NCBI GenBank assembly: GCA_039619475.1
Contig: CM077115.1
Location: 65,354,864 to 65,418,863, forward strand
Length of the DNA stretch: 64,000 nucleotides
Direction: 5' to 3'
Origin: Icerya purchasi
Lineage: Eukaryota; Arthropoda; Insecta; Hemiptera; Monophlebidae
The notes under the pieces are model-generated. The model searched no databases, was not told the origin of the DNA, and saw nothing but the letters and a program-made list of their open reading frames with translations. The first letter of the stretch is position 1. Every line of letters starts with the position of its first letter. The position numbers were made by a program, and so were the translations under genes. Shown here one piece after another: positions 46,090 to 57,922 of this stretch.

Positions 46090-46620
46090 TTATTACATCT
46101 GTTCCATGGGTATACACTTTTTTTTTTTTTTTTTTTTTTTTTTTATTTGTTTATTTATTTATTTAATTGTTTCTTTATTTATTTATTTATTTGTTTATTT
46201 ATTTATTTATTTATTCTGATTCTTTTATTTTTTTAGATAACTTAAATTTTGATTCTATTCGCTATTGAGCAAGGGAAGAATGCGATTATGGAAAATATGA
46301 GAAGGTTTGGTAGGTATCGATAAAATATTATGAGGTGTGGGAGAACATTACTCAAAAAACACATTGTAAGCGTCACATACGTAATTTTATTCTTCGATGG
46401 GTAAAGGAGACAGAATGAAAATGAAGAAAGGGGGATCCGCAGAAGCGGGGAGGAGTGAGTGGTAAATCGAAGACGACATATGGATACAATGGAATTACGT
46501 TGAAGAACTTGACAGCCAAGGAACCATGGACTAGCGGGAATGGAAGGTGGAATAGAAAGACAGAAGGAGTGCGGTAAATCTGTGGAGCTGAAAATTTTTA
46601 CTGTTAGCTTGCAATATCAG
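46090..46620 (-). mobile_element. I-like LINE 3' fragment with (TAAA)n-poly(A) tail
   Basis: The minus reading near 46570-46270 gives PASPWFLGCQVLQRNSIVSI, CRLRFTTHSSPLLR and a C-terminal AFFPCSIANRIKI ending at a stop. It is co-linear with residues about 534-649 of the 56-58 kb protein (PTRPWFYDFPSLRRSVIVPI, IRLRLNHTLLPSSR, LSIADRIYI). The 3' end is unusual: (TAAA/CAAA)n over 46145-46215, then about 27 A (T-run 46118-46144). Confidence 0.72.
46118..46215. repeat. T-run plus (TTTA)n, the LINE tail
   Basis: Plus-strand view of the minus-strand LINE tail; TTTA units with occasional TTTG. Confidence 0.9.
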
Positions 46621-48179
46621 TGTATAATAATGCGGCCAGCACTCGGCTAAGAAAAATAGATGCATCTGATGCGAGCGTTTTTTTTTTTACCTAGTTTTCT
46701 TTTAACCTTTTAGCCGTAGTTTACGTATCAACGGTGTAATACTCTATTCAAGTGTCAGACTTCAATACTGTATTTTTTTAAAGTAAATATAATAAGGTTT
46801 CTTGCATGTCTGGCCCAGTGAACTGGTAAGAATGGATATTACATTTATCGGTAACGTGTGGTACTTCTGAGTTAATTTATTTTTATAATGTAGTCTTGCG
46901 TGTGTACACCTGCGTTGCATATAATAGGTACCTGGTACACAACCTGTAATATCGGTATAGCTAAAAATGTACGAATAGGTTGCGCCAACGCGCTATGTAG
47001 CGTACGGCACCTAAAAAAGAAGTTCTTTCTGTTGTTTTTGAAATCGGGTACACTGCTAAAGAATAGGTTAACATTTTCCTCATAGCCTCCATTACAGTAC
47101 TGACATTTATCTGATTCGATGATATTCAGAGTTTCTTTAGTCGGTTTGCTGTTCCCCAGTGTATCTTGTTTTAAATCCCGTGGCTTGTTTTATTTAGTTG
47201 CTAGGTAGATTCGTCTTGATTTAGAGGTACCATGAATTATGTTGCTCCTTTTGCATATTGAAATAATATTTTCCGATGTTCGGACTATTTCGTTCAAAAT
47301 TAATTTTTTGCTTATAACGAATTACCGTATTGTTAATAGTATATAATTAATCTGCCCGATGGTATTTTATTTGCATTTTCGATGACCTCCCCCTTGTTAA
47401 TTTATCAACAAATTCGTTTTTTTTTTTTTTATTCCACTCTAGTATCTATTTAAATACGACGCGATTACTATAAACTACTTTTGCAAATCTTATTTTTCTT
47501 TTTTTTTTTTATTCGCTTTATTATTGTCTTCATTCTCGCTGTTTACGAATTTGTCGATTGCTTGAATAAGGTGCGTACAATTCTGTCGTACGTGACAAGT
47601 GCGCCATCGGGATTAACGTTCGATATTTATTCGTAGTTTTATTATACTTCACACAGGAGCAGATTCTATTTTCTATACTTAATGATCGTCTAGCATAATT
47701 TCCTTTCTACTATTTCCTGTGTAATATCTTTTTATTATATTCTTAATAAGCCGTTTCAAATTCAGTTGTTAAATCTGCGCGGATATTTCTTGGCACATTA
47801 AAGTAATCTATGTCGCGTTATACAATCGTTTAGACTTCTTAAAAGTGCATCAATTAGCCGATATCTATTAACTAACATCGGTGTATATATACGTATATGT
47901 TTTTTTTTTGTTTTTTTTTTTAGGTATATATGATTTTTGGTGGTATCAGTGTACTCGAACTGTTATTATCATTTTAATTATATTTACTATTGGTTTTATT
48001 GAATTTTCTTTATTTTTTGCTCTGGCTTCCTATACTATGATCTTTTTCCACTTTTTGGTTTATTTTTGTTTAGGAAGTTAACGTCTTTCATAATTTTTGT
48101 TGTGTTTATTTTTCCTTCGCTATTTGTCGCGTTGTCTCCTTTAAGCGCATTAGAGATCTAAGGTCTTCTATCCCTCTGA
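46621..48179. other. No gene recognised, possibly decayed LINE sequence
   Basis: T-runs at 47410-47422, 47498-47510 and 47900-47922. Minus-strand readings are occasionally suggestive of LINE linker sequence, but I cannot anchor any to a motif. Confidence 0.3.
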
Positions 48180-48985
48180 TCAATATATTTGCGTTTTTTT
48201 TTTAAGATTTTCTTCCGCACGAGAGCTGTCCAAGGAATAACCGCATTTTTTGGTCTTGTATTTACAGGCAGGAGAATATGTGTATCTTGATTCTGCGCGG
48301 CACATGTCTTTTATAGCCTTGTTTCGAAATGAAAAGTTCCACATATACTAAGATGTTATTGCGACTGTTGATACTTTCATCGAGTTCGGGAAAGTTCTCT
48401 TCCACATTTGCTGACGGTAGGAATCTGTTAGATGCTCTTGCGGAAAAATAATTTTCCGATCGAATGTTTGGCATCTAGGTCGAATCTTTTCCATATGAAA
48501 AGTTTTTTTTTTCGTACGCAATTAGATCTTTAATGTTTTTTCTCTTATTATTTCTGGGCATTCCCTATCAGCCATTGTATGTATGTGTGTTCCGAGACAA
48601 TGCATTGCACTGGATTATCACAATTTTCTCTCGCGTGAGAATTTTCTCCGCATGCTGCTCATCGTTTGTTGTTACTGCTGTTACAGCGTTTTCCTGTGTG
48701 CCCAAATGTCAGTCACACTGTGCATTTCTTCTATTAGCTATGTAGGGTTCATATTTACTAGGTTGATAAAAACGTCTGACGCTTGCCCATTGAATACTGG
48801 TGTGATCTGGACGTAAATTATTTGGTTGCCTACGATTTTTCTTCTATTCGGGAGCTCCGCTTTCTCTAATAGAAATTTGTCACATTCTATATCGTCGTAG
48901 ATGTCTCTTATGCCATCATTTTCTCTACTACATAAGTAGTCGTCACTCGACCGTCATATGGTGCTAGTCTCATCGACAGAGAAAC
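48180..48985 (-). pseudogene. Decayed LINE ORF1 (gag-like) with CCHC zinc-knuckle remnants, Jockey-type
   Basis: Minus reading near 48745-48610: FGHTGKRCNSS, a stop where a Cys is expected, then AACGENSHARENC and NPVQCIV followed by SEH. This is the FGHxxxxC / CxxCGxxHxxxxC / CxxC knuckle series of Jockey-type ORF1. Upstream, IYDDIECDKFLLEKAELPN and QIIYVQITPVFNGQASDVF look like the region before the knuckles. A 70-codon frame (48474-48262) follows downstream in the same direction. Several stops and shifts: non-functional. Confidence 0.6.
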
Positions 48986-51900
48986 GAAACAACAACCACG
49001 TGAGTTCTGTACGTCCACACCGTGCAGGGTGGTCACTTTTTTCCATTTCAACAGGCTTAGTGTGTTGATTAGAAAAGCTACATTAGAACGCGCAATACAT
49101 CTCTGATAGAAAAAAGGAAGAAAGGTTCGCTTGTCGAGGGGTGTTGCTACTGGTAAATGCTGATAAACATCTTACCGCAGCTACAACTATCAGGAGTAAA
49201 CCCTAATGATGGAAAATCCGACGGAAGGCAGCGGAAAACCACTACAGTACAAATCCCTGGTAAACCATGCATGAATCGACAAAATGGAATAAGCAGTCAC
49301 GAAGACGTTTATCAAAACGGAATCGGATAAGGTAGGAAAGGGCATAAGAGCGAGGCCTCCAAGACTTTCAGCAAGCGATAGCTACACATCGGATCAGAAT
49401 TCAATCTTGCAACGTACAAAGTAAGAACAATGTTAAGAATAGGGAAGTTAGAAAATGTAAAGAGCCAGATAAAAGAGACATTTTAGGAGTATCGGAAACT
49501 AGATGGCCTAGAGAAAGTGAATTGAGCAGTGGCAATATCACAACGTTATACATTCAAAAAGTAAAAAGTGGACAAGCAGGAACGGCAGTACCATTACAGA
49601 AGCATATTGCTGTGGCGCTAGTTAGTAGAAAATAGGCTGATAAAAATTCTGGTCAGTGAATGTAGCAATAACACAAGTTTATATTCCGACTACAATACAG
49701 CCTAGGAAGAAAATGTACGATATCGTATATGACCAGTTAGAAGCCTTATTAAGCGAAGCCGCGGAAATTGATAATACTATCATTATGGGGGATTGGAAAG
49801 CAGTGATCGGGAAAGGAGAGCATAAACCTACAGTAGTAGGCGGGTTTGGACCAGGGAAAAGAAAGAGTTTTTGCAGACAAGAACGGATAGTAATAGCGAA
49901 CACTTGGTTTCGCATGTCATGCGGAAGACGCCGTATTTGAAAAAATGACACTAAAAGAGCCCAAATAGATTTATAATCAAGCGAAAAAAATGGTTGTACA
50001 TACGCAGGTATGGACGCAGATCACATACCATTAAAAACTTATATCATGTATCCGTTTCAAACGACCTAATACAGGAGGAAGGATGATTGAATGGAACTTG
50101 ATTAAACTAAAAGATATCAATGACAGGTTTACAGAAATATGTAGTAACGTTTAAAAGAAACGCAATGAACTGATACGATTGAACAGAACCGAAATATGAC
50201 AAAGAAATTAATAAGACAAGTAGCGGAAAAAGGCGTTGGTCGGAACGCAACAATATAAGCAATGTAAAACACGGATCACAAATGAAATTCTAAGCGTGAC
50301 AGAAGGAAAAACTAAAATCTAAAATCTAAAACGATTATATATCGGACAAAAGTAAAAGGGAAGTTTAATGCATTAAGAAACGGTATTAATCGGGAATGGA
50401 AAAAGCGAAGGAAAAATGGTAGGAACCTCAACGCGTGAAAATTGAACAATAGGACCGTACGGAAATAACATATAGGCGAAATGAAGCAGTTATTTAGACG
50501 AGATACTTTCGGAAACGTACATTATATAAAAAAATAACGGACGGACATGTCAAATTGCTTCCGAAATAGCGCAGACTCGGAAAAATTGTATATTGCGGAT
50601 CTATATAAACAAAGGTAGACGGAACAGAAGCTATATAGCAGAAAAAGAAAGATACGTTGCTTCGAGAGAAGAGTTTCATGAAACAGCATTACAACTATTA
50701 CGTAACATTAGGGCTGTAGGAATAGATATAATATCGGAGCTATGGAAAGCCAGTGGTCCGGAAATAAAGAACAGTCAATTTAATGTGATACAAAACATAA
50801 TAAAACATCGGACACATGTCTAAGAACACTGCCAGTCAATTAAGCTTCCAACACCAAAAACAAGAGCCATACAATATCGTAAAGAGTATAGAACTATTAC
50901 GATACCGCACGCGTCCAAAATACTACTTAGGACAATTAAAGAACAGTTGGAACGGAAAATTGATCAATATATTTCAATGAAACACAGTATGGTTTTAGGG
51001 AAGGCCGCTCGACCCGCGATGCATTTGCGATACTATGTGCATTAGGAGAACGTACGATTAGTTGTGGTAGATGTTTATAATTAGTTTTCATAGATTACGA
51101 GAAAACCTTCGATAAGGGTGATCTGGCAGATTCTTTTCTCGCTACTAAATAGAATAAAGGTTTGTCCGAGGAATTTGAATTCGGCGATTTATAACAGACA
51201 GAGTAGTGTGATGATAAAATTCAACGGTATTACTTCGGAAAAGAGAAGGCTAAAGGGAAGGAGTAAGCCAGGGATGTCTACTCTCGCCTGACCTATACAG
51301 AAATGATTATAAAAGAGAACTTCTAATGAATTTCAACGGGGAATCGAAATTGGCAACAGACGAGTGCACGAAATTAAATTCGCCGATGACCAATTCGAAA
51401 CAATATCAAATATAATTATTATATGATATTTTAGTGAAATATAGAATAAAGAGTAGCACTGAAAATACCAGAGTGATGGTAATTTACAAGGTTAGACCAA
51501 AAATCAGCATAAAGGTAAAGAATGAAATAACTGATCAGGTAGTATATCTCAACTTTTAAATACTTCGAACAGAAAGTAATAGCATACAAAACGGATTGTT
51601 TTCAAAAAATTAACAGCCGCATCGCAATAGGCGAAACCAATTAACGGCAAATACTCGCGTTGATTACGCAGAAAGCAATGTCCTTAACAAAATGCAAGAA
51701 ATTCGTGAAAACTTTTGCACGGCCAGTTGTGCTAGATGGTGTAGAAACATGGACATGGAGACAAAAAGACCCCGAAGAAAGATGAGAAGCACTTGAAATG
51801 CGCTGTTGGAGGCGACCGCAAAAAATTAGCTGAAAAAAGTCAGTAACAGCCTGGTATCGGATGGGATTGATGAAAAAAAAGGAAATAAATCGCAGAACGA

Positions 51901-52150
51901 AACTCAAGCGGTTCGAAAATTCATTTCGTCAGAACCGAAGTTTCTGAAGGAAGTTGTCGAGGGTAAATTAAGCGGGAAGCAACTAGGCGGTCGACTACGA
52001 AAAACCCTCTCGTTAACATCGCATTAGAAGACAGCGCAGTGCCAACGTATGTGGAAAAAGGCATCGGACAGGCTTTCGTGGAAGCGGTTGGTGCATCGGG
52101 CGAACCAGCCTCTGGCCTGAAAATGTCTTTATGTTGTAGTTAGTGTCTAC
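48986..52150 (+). pseudogene. Near full-length, decayed RTE-like LINE (endonuclease, RT, C-terminus)
   Basis: Reading across frames on the plus strand. Endonuclease: VRTMLRIGKLENVKSQI (49420), SETRWPRESELSSG-like (49495), KVKSGQAGTAV (49560), NVAITQVYIPTT (49656), IIMGDWKAVIGKGEHKPTVV (49780; family MGDWNAxIG). RT: LLRNIRAVGIDIISELWKAS (50697; family NNKAVGIDxIPxELWKA), EYRTITIPHASKILLRTIKE (50885), REGRSTRDA-like (50998), FIDYEKTFDKG (51088; motif A), GCLLSPDL (51270; motif B), FADDQ-like (51385). Post-RT: VETWTWRQKD (51740), ALEMRCWRRPQKIS (51790), and a basic C-terminus to about 52130. It has many stops and shifts, so it is old. The 5' UTR start is not defined. Confidence 0.85.
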
Positions 52151-52709
52151 AACTTTTATTACGGCCGATCTTAAAGAAAAACCCGAATATAAACCCGATA
52201 TCTATTCCGACGTCTTCAGTCGGTGGTTCATTAGCTGTTTCAACGTTTTAGCAATATATGCTGCTTTATTACTTCTAGCTGGGCGTTTAACTTGGATTAT
52301 TTTATTGCACTATGTTGAGTGTTTTTAATAGCTCTGCGCTACACTTACCGATTGTCGTTTTATCTATTTTTTTTTCCACCATGACTTTGTTGTCTTTAAA
52401 TTGGTGTTCGTTATCGTAAACTAGTACCGGGATACATCGGTATTATAATTATTCGTATTTCTCGCGCATTTATATGTGAAATTTCTGAATTTTCTGTTCT
52501 TCGTTCACAGTGACTTCATTATTAGTTTTAATCTTCACTGTGATCGGTTTCGTTACTGTTGCAACTGCCATCGTTACTAACCCTATTGTGTTGATACTAT
52601 GATCGGATAAAAGTTTCATACATTCTGCCGTGTTACATGCCATCTATTTCGTTGTACAGGTCTACACTTTCGTCTCATTTTAAGCGAAAGGGGTCTCCTT
52701 CGTCGTCCA
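52151..52709 (-). pseudogene. Possible LINE ORF1 N-terminal region, decayed
   Basis: The minus strand reads KLLSDHSINTIGLVTMAVAT and VKIKTNNEVTVNEEQKIQKF, then after a stop further Lys/Glu-rich text. No diagnostic motif is present. Suggested only because it lies on the same strand as the knuckle region at 48.2-49.0 kb with the RTE-like element in between. Could equally be anonymous. Confidence 0.25.
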
Positions 52710-53365
52710 CCTATCGGTAAGCTAGTGTACTCAATGATTGAATGCGATCTATAGAGCGATTTTACCATTTAACGCGTAACTCTGATCACTTTGTTGTACA
52801 CGACATTAAAGTTCAGTTTGCGCCGCCAACAAGAGCAAAATTTCAGTCGAAATTAGAGCGTCGTCAGCAAAAACTTTTTTTTATTACGCCAGCGAAGACT
52901 GATCATAGTCGAAAATATGGAATCTTAATATTTAACTGATTATTATTCATGTATCAGAAAGTGAAGTGTACGAAAAATCCATGTATTATACCAATTACTG
53001 GATGATATTTTCTATCAAATTTAATGGGAATTTTTCGCAAAAAAAAAAAGAATCATTACAACTGTCATGTATGCGTAAAAACAATTAAATACGCGCGCGA
53101 TACTGAAAATTTAAATTTATCCGACGTTATTCGGAAATGATTCCATAATGGAACGTGATTTAAATTAAAATGTTTTCCTTAAGTTTCTCTTGGAAATCAT
53201 TTTTATCATCATTATCTGTTGTTATTGTTATTATCACCATTACGAAATATCCATGGTATACGTAAGTGTATAAGGAATTAAAAACTGCCAAGGCCGTTTC
53301 AATGTAATTCTCGACCTTCGAATTACGTCTAACTTGAACAGAGCCAAATTATTCGAATTCATCGT
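52710..53365. other. No gene recognised
   Basis: AT-rich; the short frame 52742-52939 has no motif. Confidence 0.35.
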
Positions 53366-53440
53366 ATCTATTTTTTTTTTTTTTCTTGTTTGGGTTTTTC
53401 CCTGGGCTTGTCAGCAACGGACGATTACCCATCAACATGT
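53366..53440 (-). mobile_element. Probable extreme 3' end of I-like LINE (family B) with poly(A) tail
   Basis: T-run 53370-53384, then GGGCTTGTCAGCAACGGACG and ATTACCCATC, which align loosely with 55942-55985 (GGGCATATCAACAAAGGATC, TTCGCCCAG). Short and diverged. Confidence 0.45.
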
Positions 53441-55544
53441 GTACATAGCAGCAATTAGGAATAACAAGGAATGGAATCTGACAAAGAATGCTATACCAAA
53501 GATGGAGAAACAATAACAATCAACGTCGAAAAATGCCAAACGTATGTATCCTGAAAAGAAAAGAAATGACGAAGGTAAGAGCAAAAGGAGTTAGCTGTCC
53601 CATACCATGGCCACATCTGCAATTACAGAGCCCACAGTACAAACGGACAAAGGAATCTGGCTATAAATAATTAAGGAAGAAGAAACACGGGATGTTTAAA
53701 AAGCAGTTAGATCCATCAATCACGAAACCTATGTAGAACACAGCGCTTAGCGTCCGTAAACAATTATCCGAAAGTTCAATGACTTTCTCCATCACTATAA
53801 ACCAAAGTTTATAGTTTTTAATTATGAAACATTAATCATATTTATGGCGACGACTGCGTCGTATCTATATAATTAGAGAAAAGGAACTTACCGATTAATT
53901 ATTCCCCTAGTATCCATCTGTGGGATAATCTATATTCGGAAATAAATTAACAGAATTGTAATTACATTCCGAGATTATTGTTTTGCAAGTCGATAAGTTT
54001 TTAATGGCGACCGACTGGGCCAAGATTGACCAGAAAGATATGTGTAGTCGTCTATTTAGGGTACAAAATTTTCTTCAAATAGTTTCGTTCGGGTTGTTTG
54101 TAATCGAGACGTTCTCTTTCGAAGGCGATTATTTCGTAGATCGGATTATTGTTCCTCTCTGTCGATTGTGTCGAAAAAAAACTATGACGTTTTATCTACC
54201 GATTACGTTCTGAATACATTAATAGCGGGTCCGCTTAATGGAACTGTCACTATTATGAAAAAATTTCAACACGAACGAAACCAGCGTAAAATTAAAATCC
54301 GCCCAAACTGATTATTTGTGGTATTTTTTCCATTTTCTCTTTTCCGTTTTTGTGGGTTTTTTTTTTTTATTTCTTAAAATGTTCAATCCTCTCCCCCCCC
54401 CCACCTCACCCCGGTAACAGTATTAAACGAATGCGATTGACCTTGTCTGTCTAAACAATTTCAGCGTTAAAGCGGGGTGATATTTTCACTCGAAAAGAAA
54501 AATTTCGAGGTTCAGTGCGGTGCGAGATTTTGCATCGAACCAAATGCTTAAAAACTAACCTTGAAGTGTGGCCAGCTTCTATAATACGTTCATTTTTTTT
54601 TACCGGCGCAAATATTAAATACTCTCCACATAATTAAGCGAGTCACATACCTTTCACAGTCTGTATTACGATTTTGTATGTATATCATTTCTTTCGAGGT
54701 AAGTAACATGACTAAATTTAACTTTTGAAACGTTTTTCTAAAATTTGTGTTTGAACTATTGCAGCCTTATCAGATACGTTGCGCTAAAACTTTCAAACGA
54801 GAGTGAAATTCTGAGAATTTCCTAAAAAATGTTAAATGGCCTCTGGTATTCTCGACAGCAGAAGAGAATAATAGCTTCCAAGCTGTCTCCGAACTGTATT
54901 TCCGCGTCAAACGATTATTTATATATATATATATATACTAATACTCCCCCTTCAACAAATTTCTTCCTATTCCTGTTTAAACATACTGTAACACACCGCA
55001 AACTACGAGATCCTCTCGAACACTCCTAGTGCTCTAGTTATAATCCTGACTTTTATCAACAGGCTCTTTTTATATTCTTTTATTTTACACAATTGGCGCC
55101 AGTTAAACGCAGCATATAGCGATTTTGAAAGAGAAAGAAAAAAAACACGATTTATACATGTGTATATGAACTCCGCCTTTTGGGGCAAACCCTCCGAACT
55201 GCCAGATGCTCGGAACACCTATGGAAGAACTACGTCAACTGACGACGTCATTATTATCCCTTTTTCTTTATTTGTTTATTTTATTTCGTCAAAAAAAATT
55301 AAAGCAACTTTCAATTTCGTTTTTATTTTAAAATATTTCTAAAAATATTTCATAAGGGTGTTTTTGACATTATCCCTGCAGCGTCAGAAAGACGCCAACG
55401 TTATATGTACACGCATATGAAATAACCCCCGTTCGACAAAAAGAATTAAAAAAAAAATATGTCTATTTAATATACTCATTGTTTATATTTATTATATATT
55501 AAGTCAAGCAAACACACCGATAAAACACAATTATTTAATTTTTA
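53441..55544. other. No gene recognised
   Basis: Poly(T)/poly(C) patches at 54357-54372 and 54392-54401; TA tract 54920-54938. Short frames without motifs. Confidence 0.35.
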
Positions 55545-55609
55545 TTATATACCAGACGCGTTTTGAAGACAAAGCTTCATGACCATGGAAGTTATTATTT
55601 TTTGTAGAC
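55545..55609 (-). other. TGAT-hairpin-GAAA module 3 (degenerate)
   Basis: On the minus strand: TCAT (55582-55579), stem GAAG, loop of 6, stem CTTC (55568-55565), AAAA (55564-55561), then CGCGTC. It has the same layout as modules 1 and 2, with a third stem sequence that is again perfectly paired; both flanking core tetramers carry substitutions (TGAT to TCAT, GAAA to AAAA). It abuts the 5' side of the family J copy. Confidence 0.35.
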
Positions 55610-55903
55610 CAAATGCCGTTACGTAGAAGATATGGGCATTGTAAATAATCAACTGTTGTGGTTTAAAAATTATTTAAAAAACAGTAAAAGCATAGTAAAA
55701 ATTGCAGGTAATACATTAAAGGGGTGAATCGATATGGAATAGGTCAGGGTACAATACTGGTTCCTATTCTATTTCTTATATACACGAACTCATTATACGG
55801 GCATATTAAAAATGCAAAGGTTTATATGAATTTGCCGATGATATCGCATTATTAATTGAACATAAAATTCTATAGGTGGTGGAAAAATTACTACAGCAGG
55901 ATG
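55610..55903 (+). mobile_element. Family J (Jockey/CR1-like) LINE, 5' segment of interrupted copy
   Basis: The plus strand reads GIVNNQLLWFKNYLKNSKSIVKIAG-like sequence (55640-55710), then GQGTILVPILFLIYTNSL (motif B region), GHIKNAKVY and, after a shift, FADDIALLIEH (55830-55860; catalytic FADD). It continues to VEKLLQQDVDGIS, where the I-like LINE is inserted. Retains Trp (TGG) at the site that is TAG in two other copies. Confidence 0.85.
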
Positions 55904-55918
55904 TCGATGGTATCAGTA
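55904..55918. repeat. 15-bp target site duplication, left copy
   Basis: TCGATGGTATCAGTA, identical to 57923-57937, flanking the I-like LINE insertion. Confidence 0.93.
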
Positions 55919-57922
55919 TTTTTTTTTTTTTTTTTTTTAACCCCCCTTTGGGCATATCAACAAAGGATCTTCGCCCAGAAACGAAAGGAAGGAGAAGGAT
56001 CAGTTAAATGTAGATTCGGTCAGCTATTGATAAGATAAAGGAACTGAGGATAGGAACAACTGAGATCGACGGAAACGATAAGATATACGAGGCACAATAA
56101 GGAGTAGGGAGTTTGAGTGACAGCAGATTGGAATACAAAGAGGTACGTTCGTTCACGAGGGATGGACATTCAAAGAGGATATGGTCAGGATCACAGACGG
56201 CTACGTCGTCATGATGAAGAGGGCAATAAGGGGAAAGAGCGAGATGAAAACGAAAGCGTGAGGAAGGAAGAAGAGTATGATTCAGACGTAAACGGATAAT
56301 AGGGACAATAACGGAGCGGCGAAGCGAAGGAAAATCGTAAAACCAAGGCCGCGTGGGAAGATTAGGTTGGATGGAAAAATAAAAGGAAGAATGATTAGAA
56401 AAGGAGGAAACGTAAAAATCTGACCAAAATCTAACATGAAACTTTTTGCACAATGGGAGTAAATTCGAAACGGGAATTTTAGAGAAAAAAAAGCGGGAGG
56501 ATACAGCAATCTGAGCCAAAGAATCAGCCATTTCGTTACCCTCTATCCCCATATGACTGGGGACCCAGAGCATTTCAATGCGGATAGCGTGAAGTGAGAA
56601 GAGAGTGTGAATGAGAGAGCGAATACGGAGGATGAAAAGGTCAGAGGAGTGAGAGGGGAAATGAGAGGAAATAGCTTTAAGAGCACACATGGAGTCGGAG
56701 ATAATTAAAAATTTAGAAGAAGAACGATGTGAGGAAATATGGATTATGGCACGTAAAATGGCCGTTAACTCGGCCGTAAAGATAGTAAAAAAGGAAGGGA
56801 GACGAAAAGATTCAGAGAAATTAATGCTCGGAATGATGAAAGAAGCTCCAACTCCATTAGGCCCCTTCGAACCATCCGTAAAAATAGCAATATGGGAAGG
56901 AAAACGGGATTCGATATAACTATGGAATTCCTGTATAACTGTTGGATAGGAAAGGGATTTGGAGGAAAAAGGAAAGTAGAATACATTGGGAGGATTGGAA
57001 AGATCTGCAAAATTGAAAGAAAAGTAAGGGAGATTGTTATAAGAAATTGTGCAGGATAAAAAGGAATTTAGCCGCAAAGCAATGTGGGCTAGAATAGGAA
57101 TTTTCTTGGGAGTAAAACGCCAGTTTTGCAGAATAGAAAGATATGAAGGAATAAGTTTGGAGGATGATAACGGTAAGCGTTTACACAAGAAACGATAACC
57201 TAAATAGGATCTGCGAATGAAAAGGGGAGGCGAGTTAGACTCAGCGAGAACTGCTGGTACTCGAGAAGATCTAAGAACACCAAGGCAAAGACGAATACAA
57301 GAATTTTGAATTATATCCAGCTTGGAAAGAAGTGATTTTGAGGCAGAGCCATAGATAAAGGAACAGTAGTCGAATTTGGAACGGATAATCGAATTGTACA
57401 AGGAAATAAGGAGAAAGGGATCGCCTCCCCATTTTGTTGGAGAAAGAGCTTTCAGTAAGTTTAGTCTTTTAAGGGCAGAAAAGGAAAGGAAATTAATATG
57501 TTCATAAAAGGAGAGACGACTATTGAGAAATACACCGAGATAGCAGAAGCATTCCCTACGAGGGATAAGATTGAAGTTTAAGGATACAGAGACTAAAGCG
57601 GGATTAAAAGGACGAAGAGAAAAGACAATACAAGAGGATTTTAAAGGGGAAATAGAAAGGTTCAAAGAGGAAAGAGATTGTTCCAAAGTAGCTAGAGACG
57701 AATTAACACTTTCGTTAACATCTACGATATCACGGGATGAGGAAAAGAGAAGAATGTCATCGGCAAAAAATAAGGAAGAGGAGTTCATAGAAAGAGAAGC
57801 AACAGAAATAGTATAAATATTAAAAAGAGTAGGACTAAGGCAGGATCCTTGTGGAAGACCACGTGAAACAACTCTTGTAACCTCGAACGAAGAAGAAGAC
57901 AGGAGAATAGTACGATTTAACA
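55919..57922 (-). mobile_element. 5'-truncated I-like LINE inserted in family J (2004 bp)
   Basis: Bounded by the 15-bp duplication; the 3' end is a poly(A) tail (T-run 55919-55938 on plus) and the 5' truncation point is 57922. Its 3' UTR has the family B signature (TTTCTGGGCGAAG). It was inserted by target-primed reverse transcription, as inferred from the tail, truncation and duplication. Because its frame is intact while the interrupted copy is broken, it is the younger of the two. Confidence 0.93.

Noticed and set aside
56117..57816. Several plus-strand frames of 60-81 codons
   Set aside because: All are antisense shadows of the LINE RNase H/RT frame.
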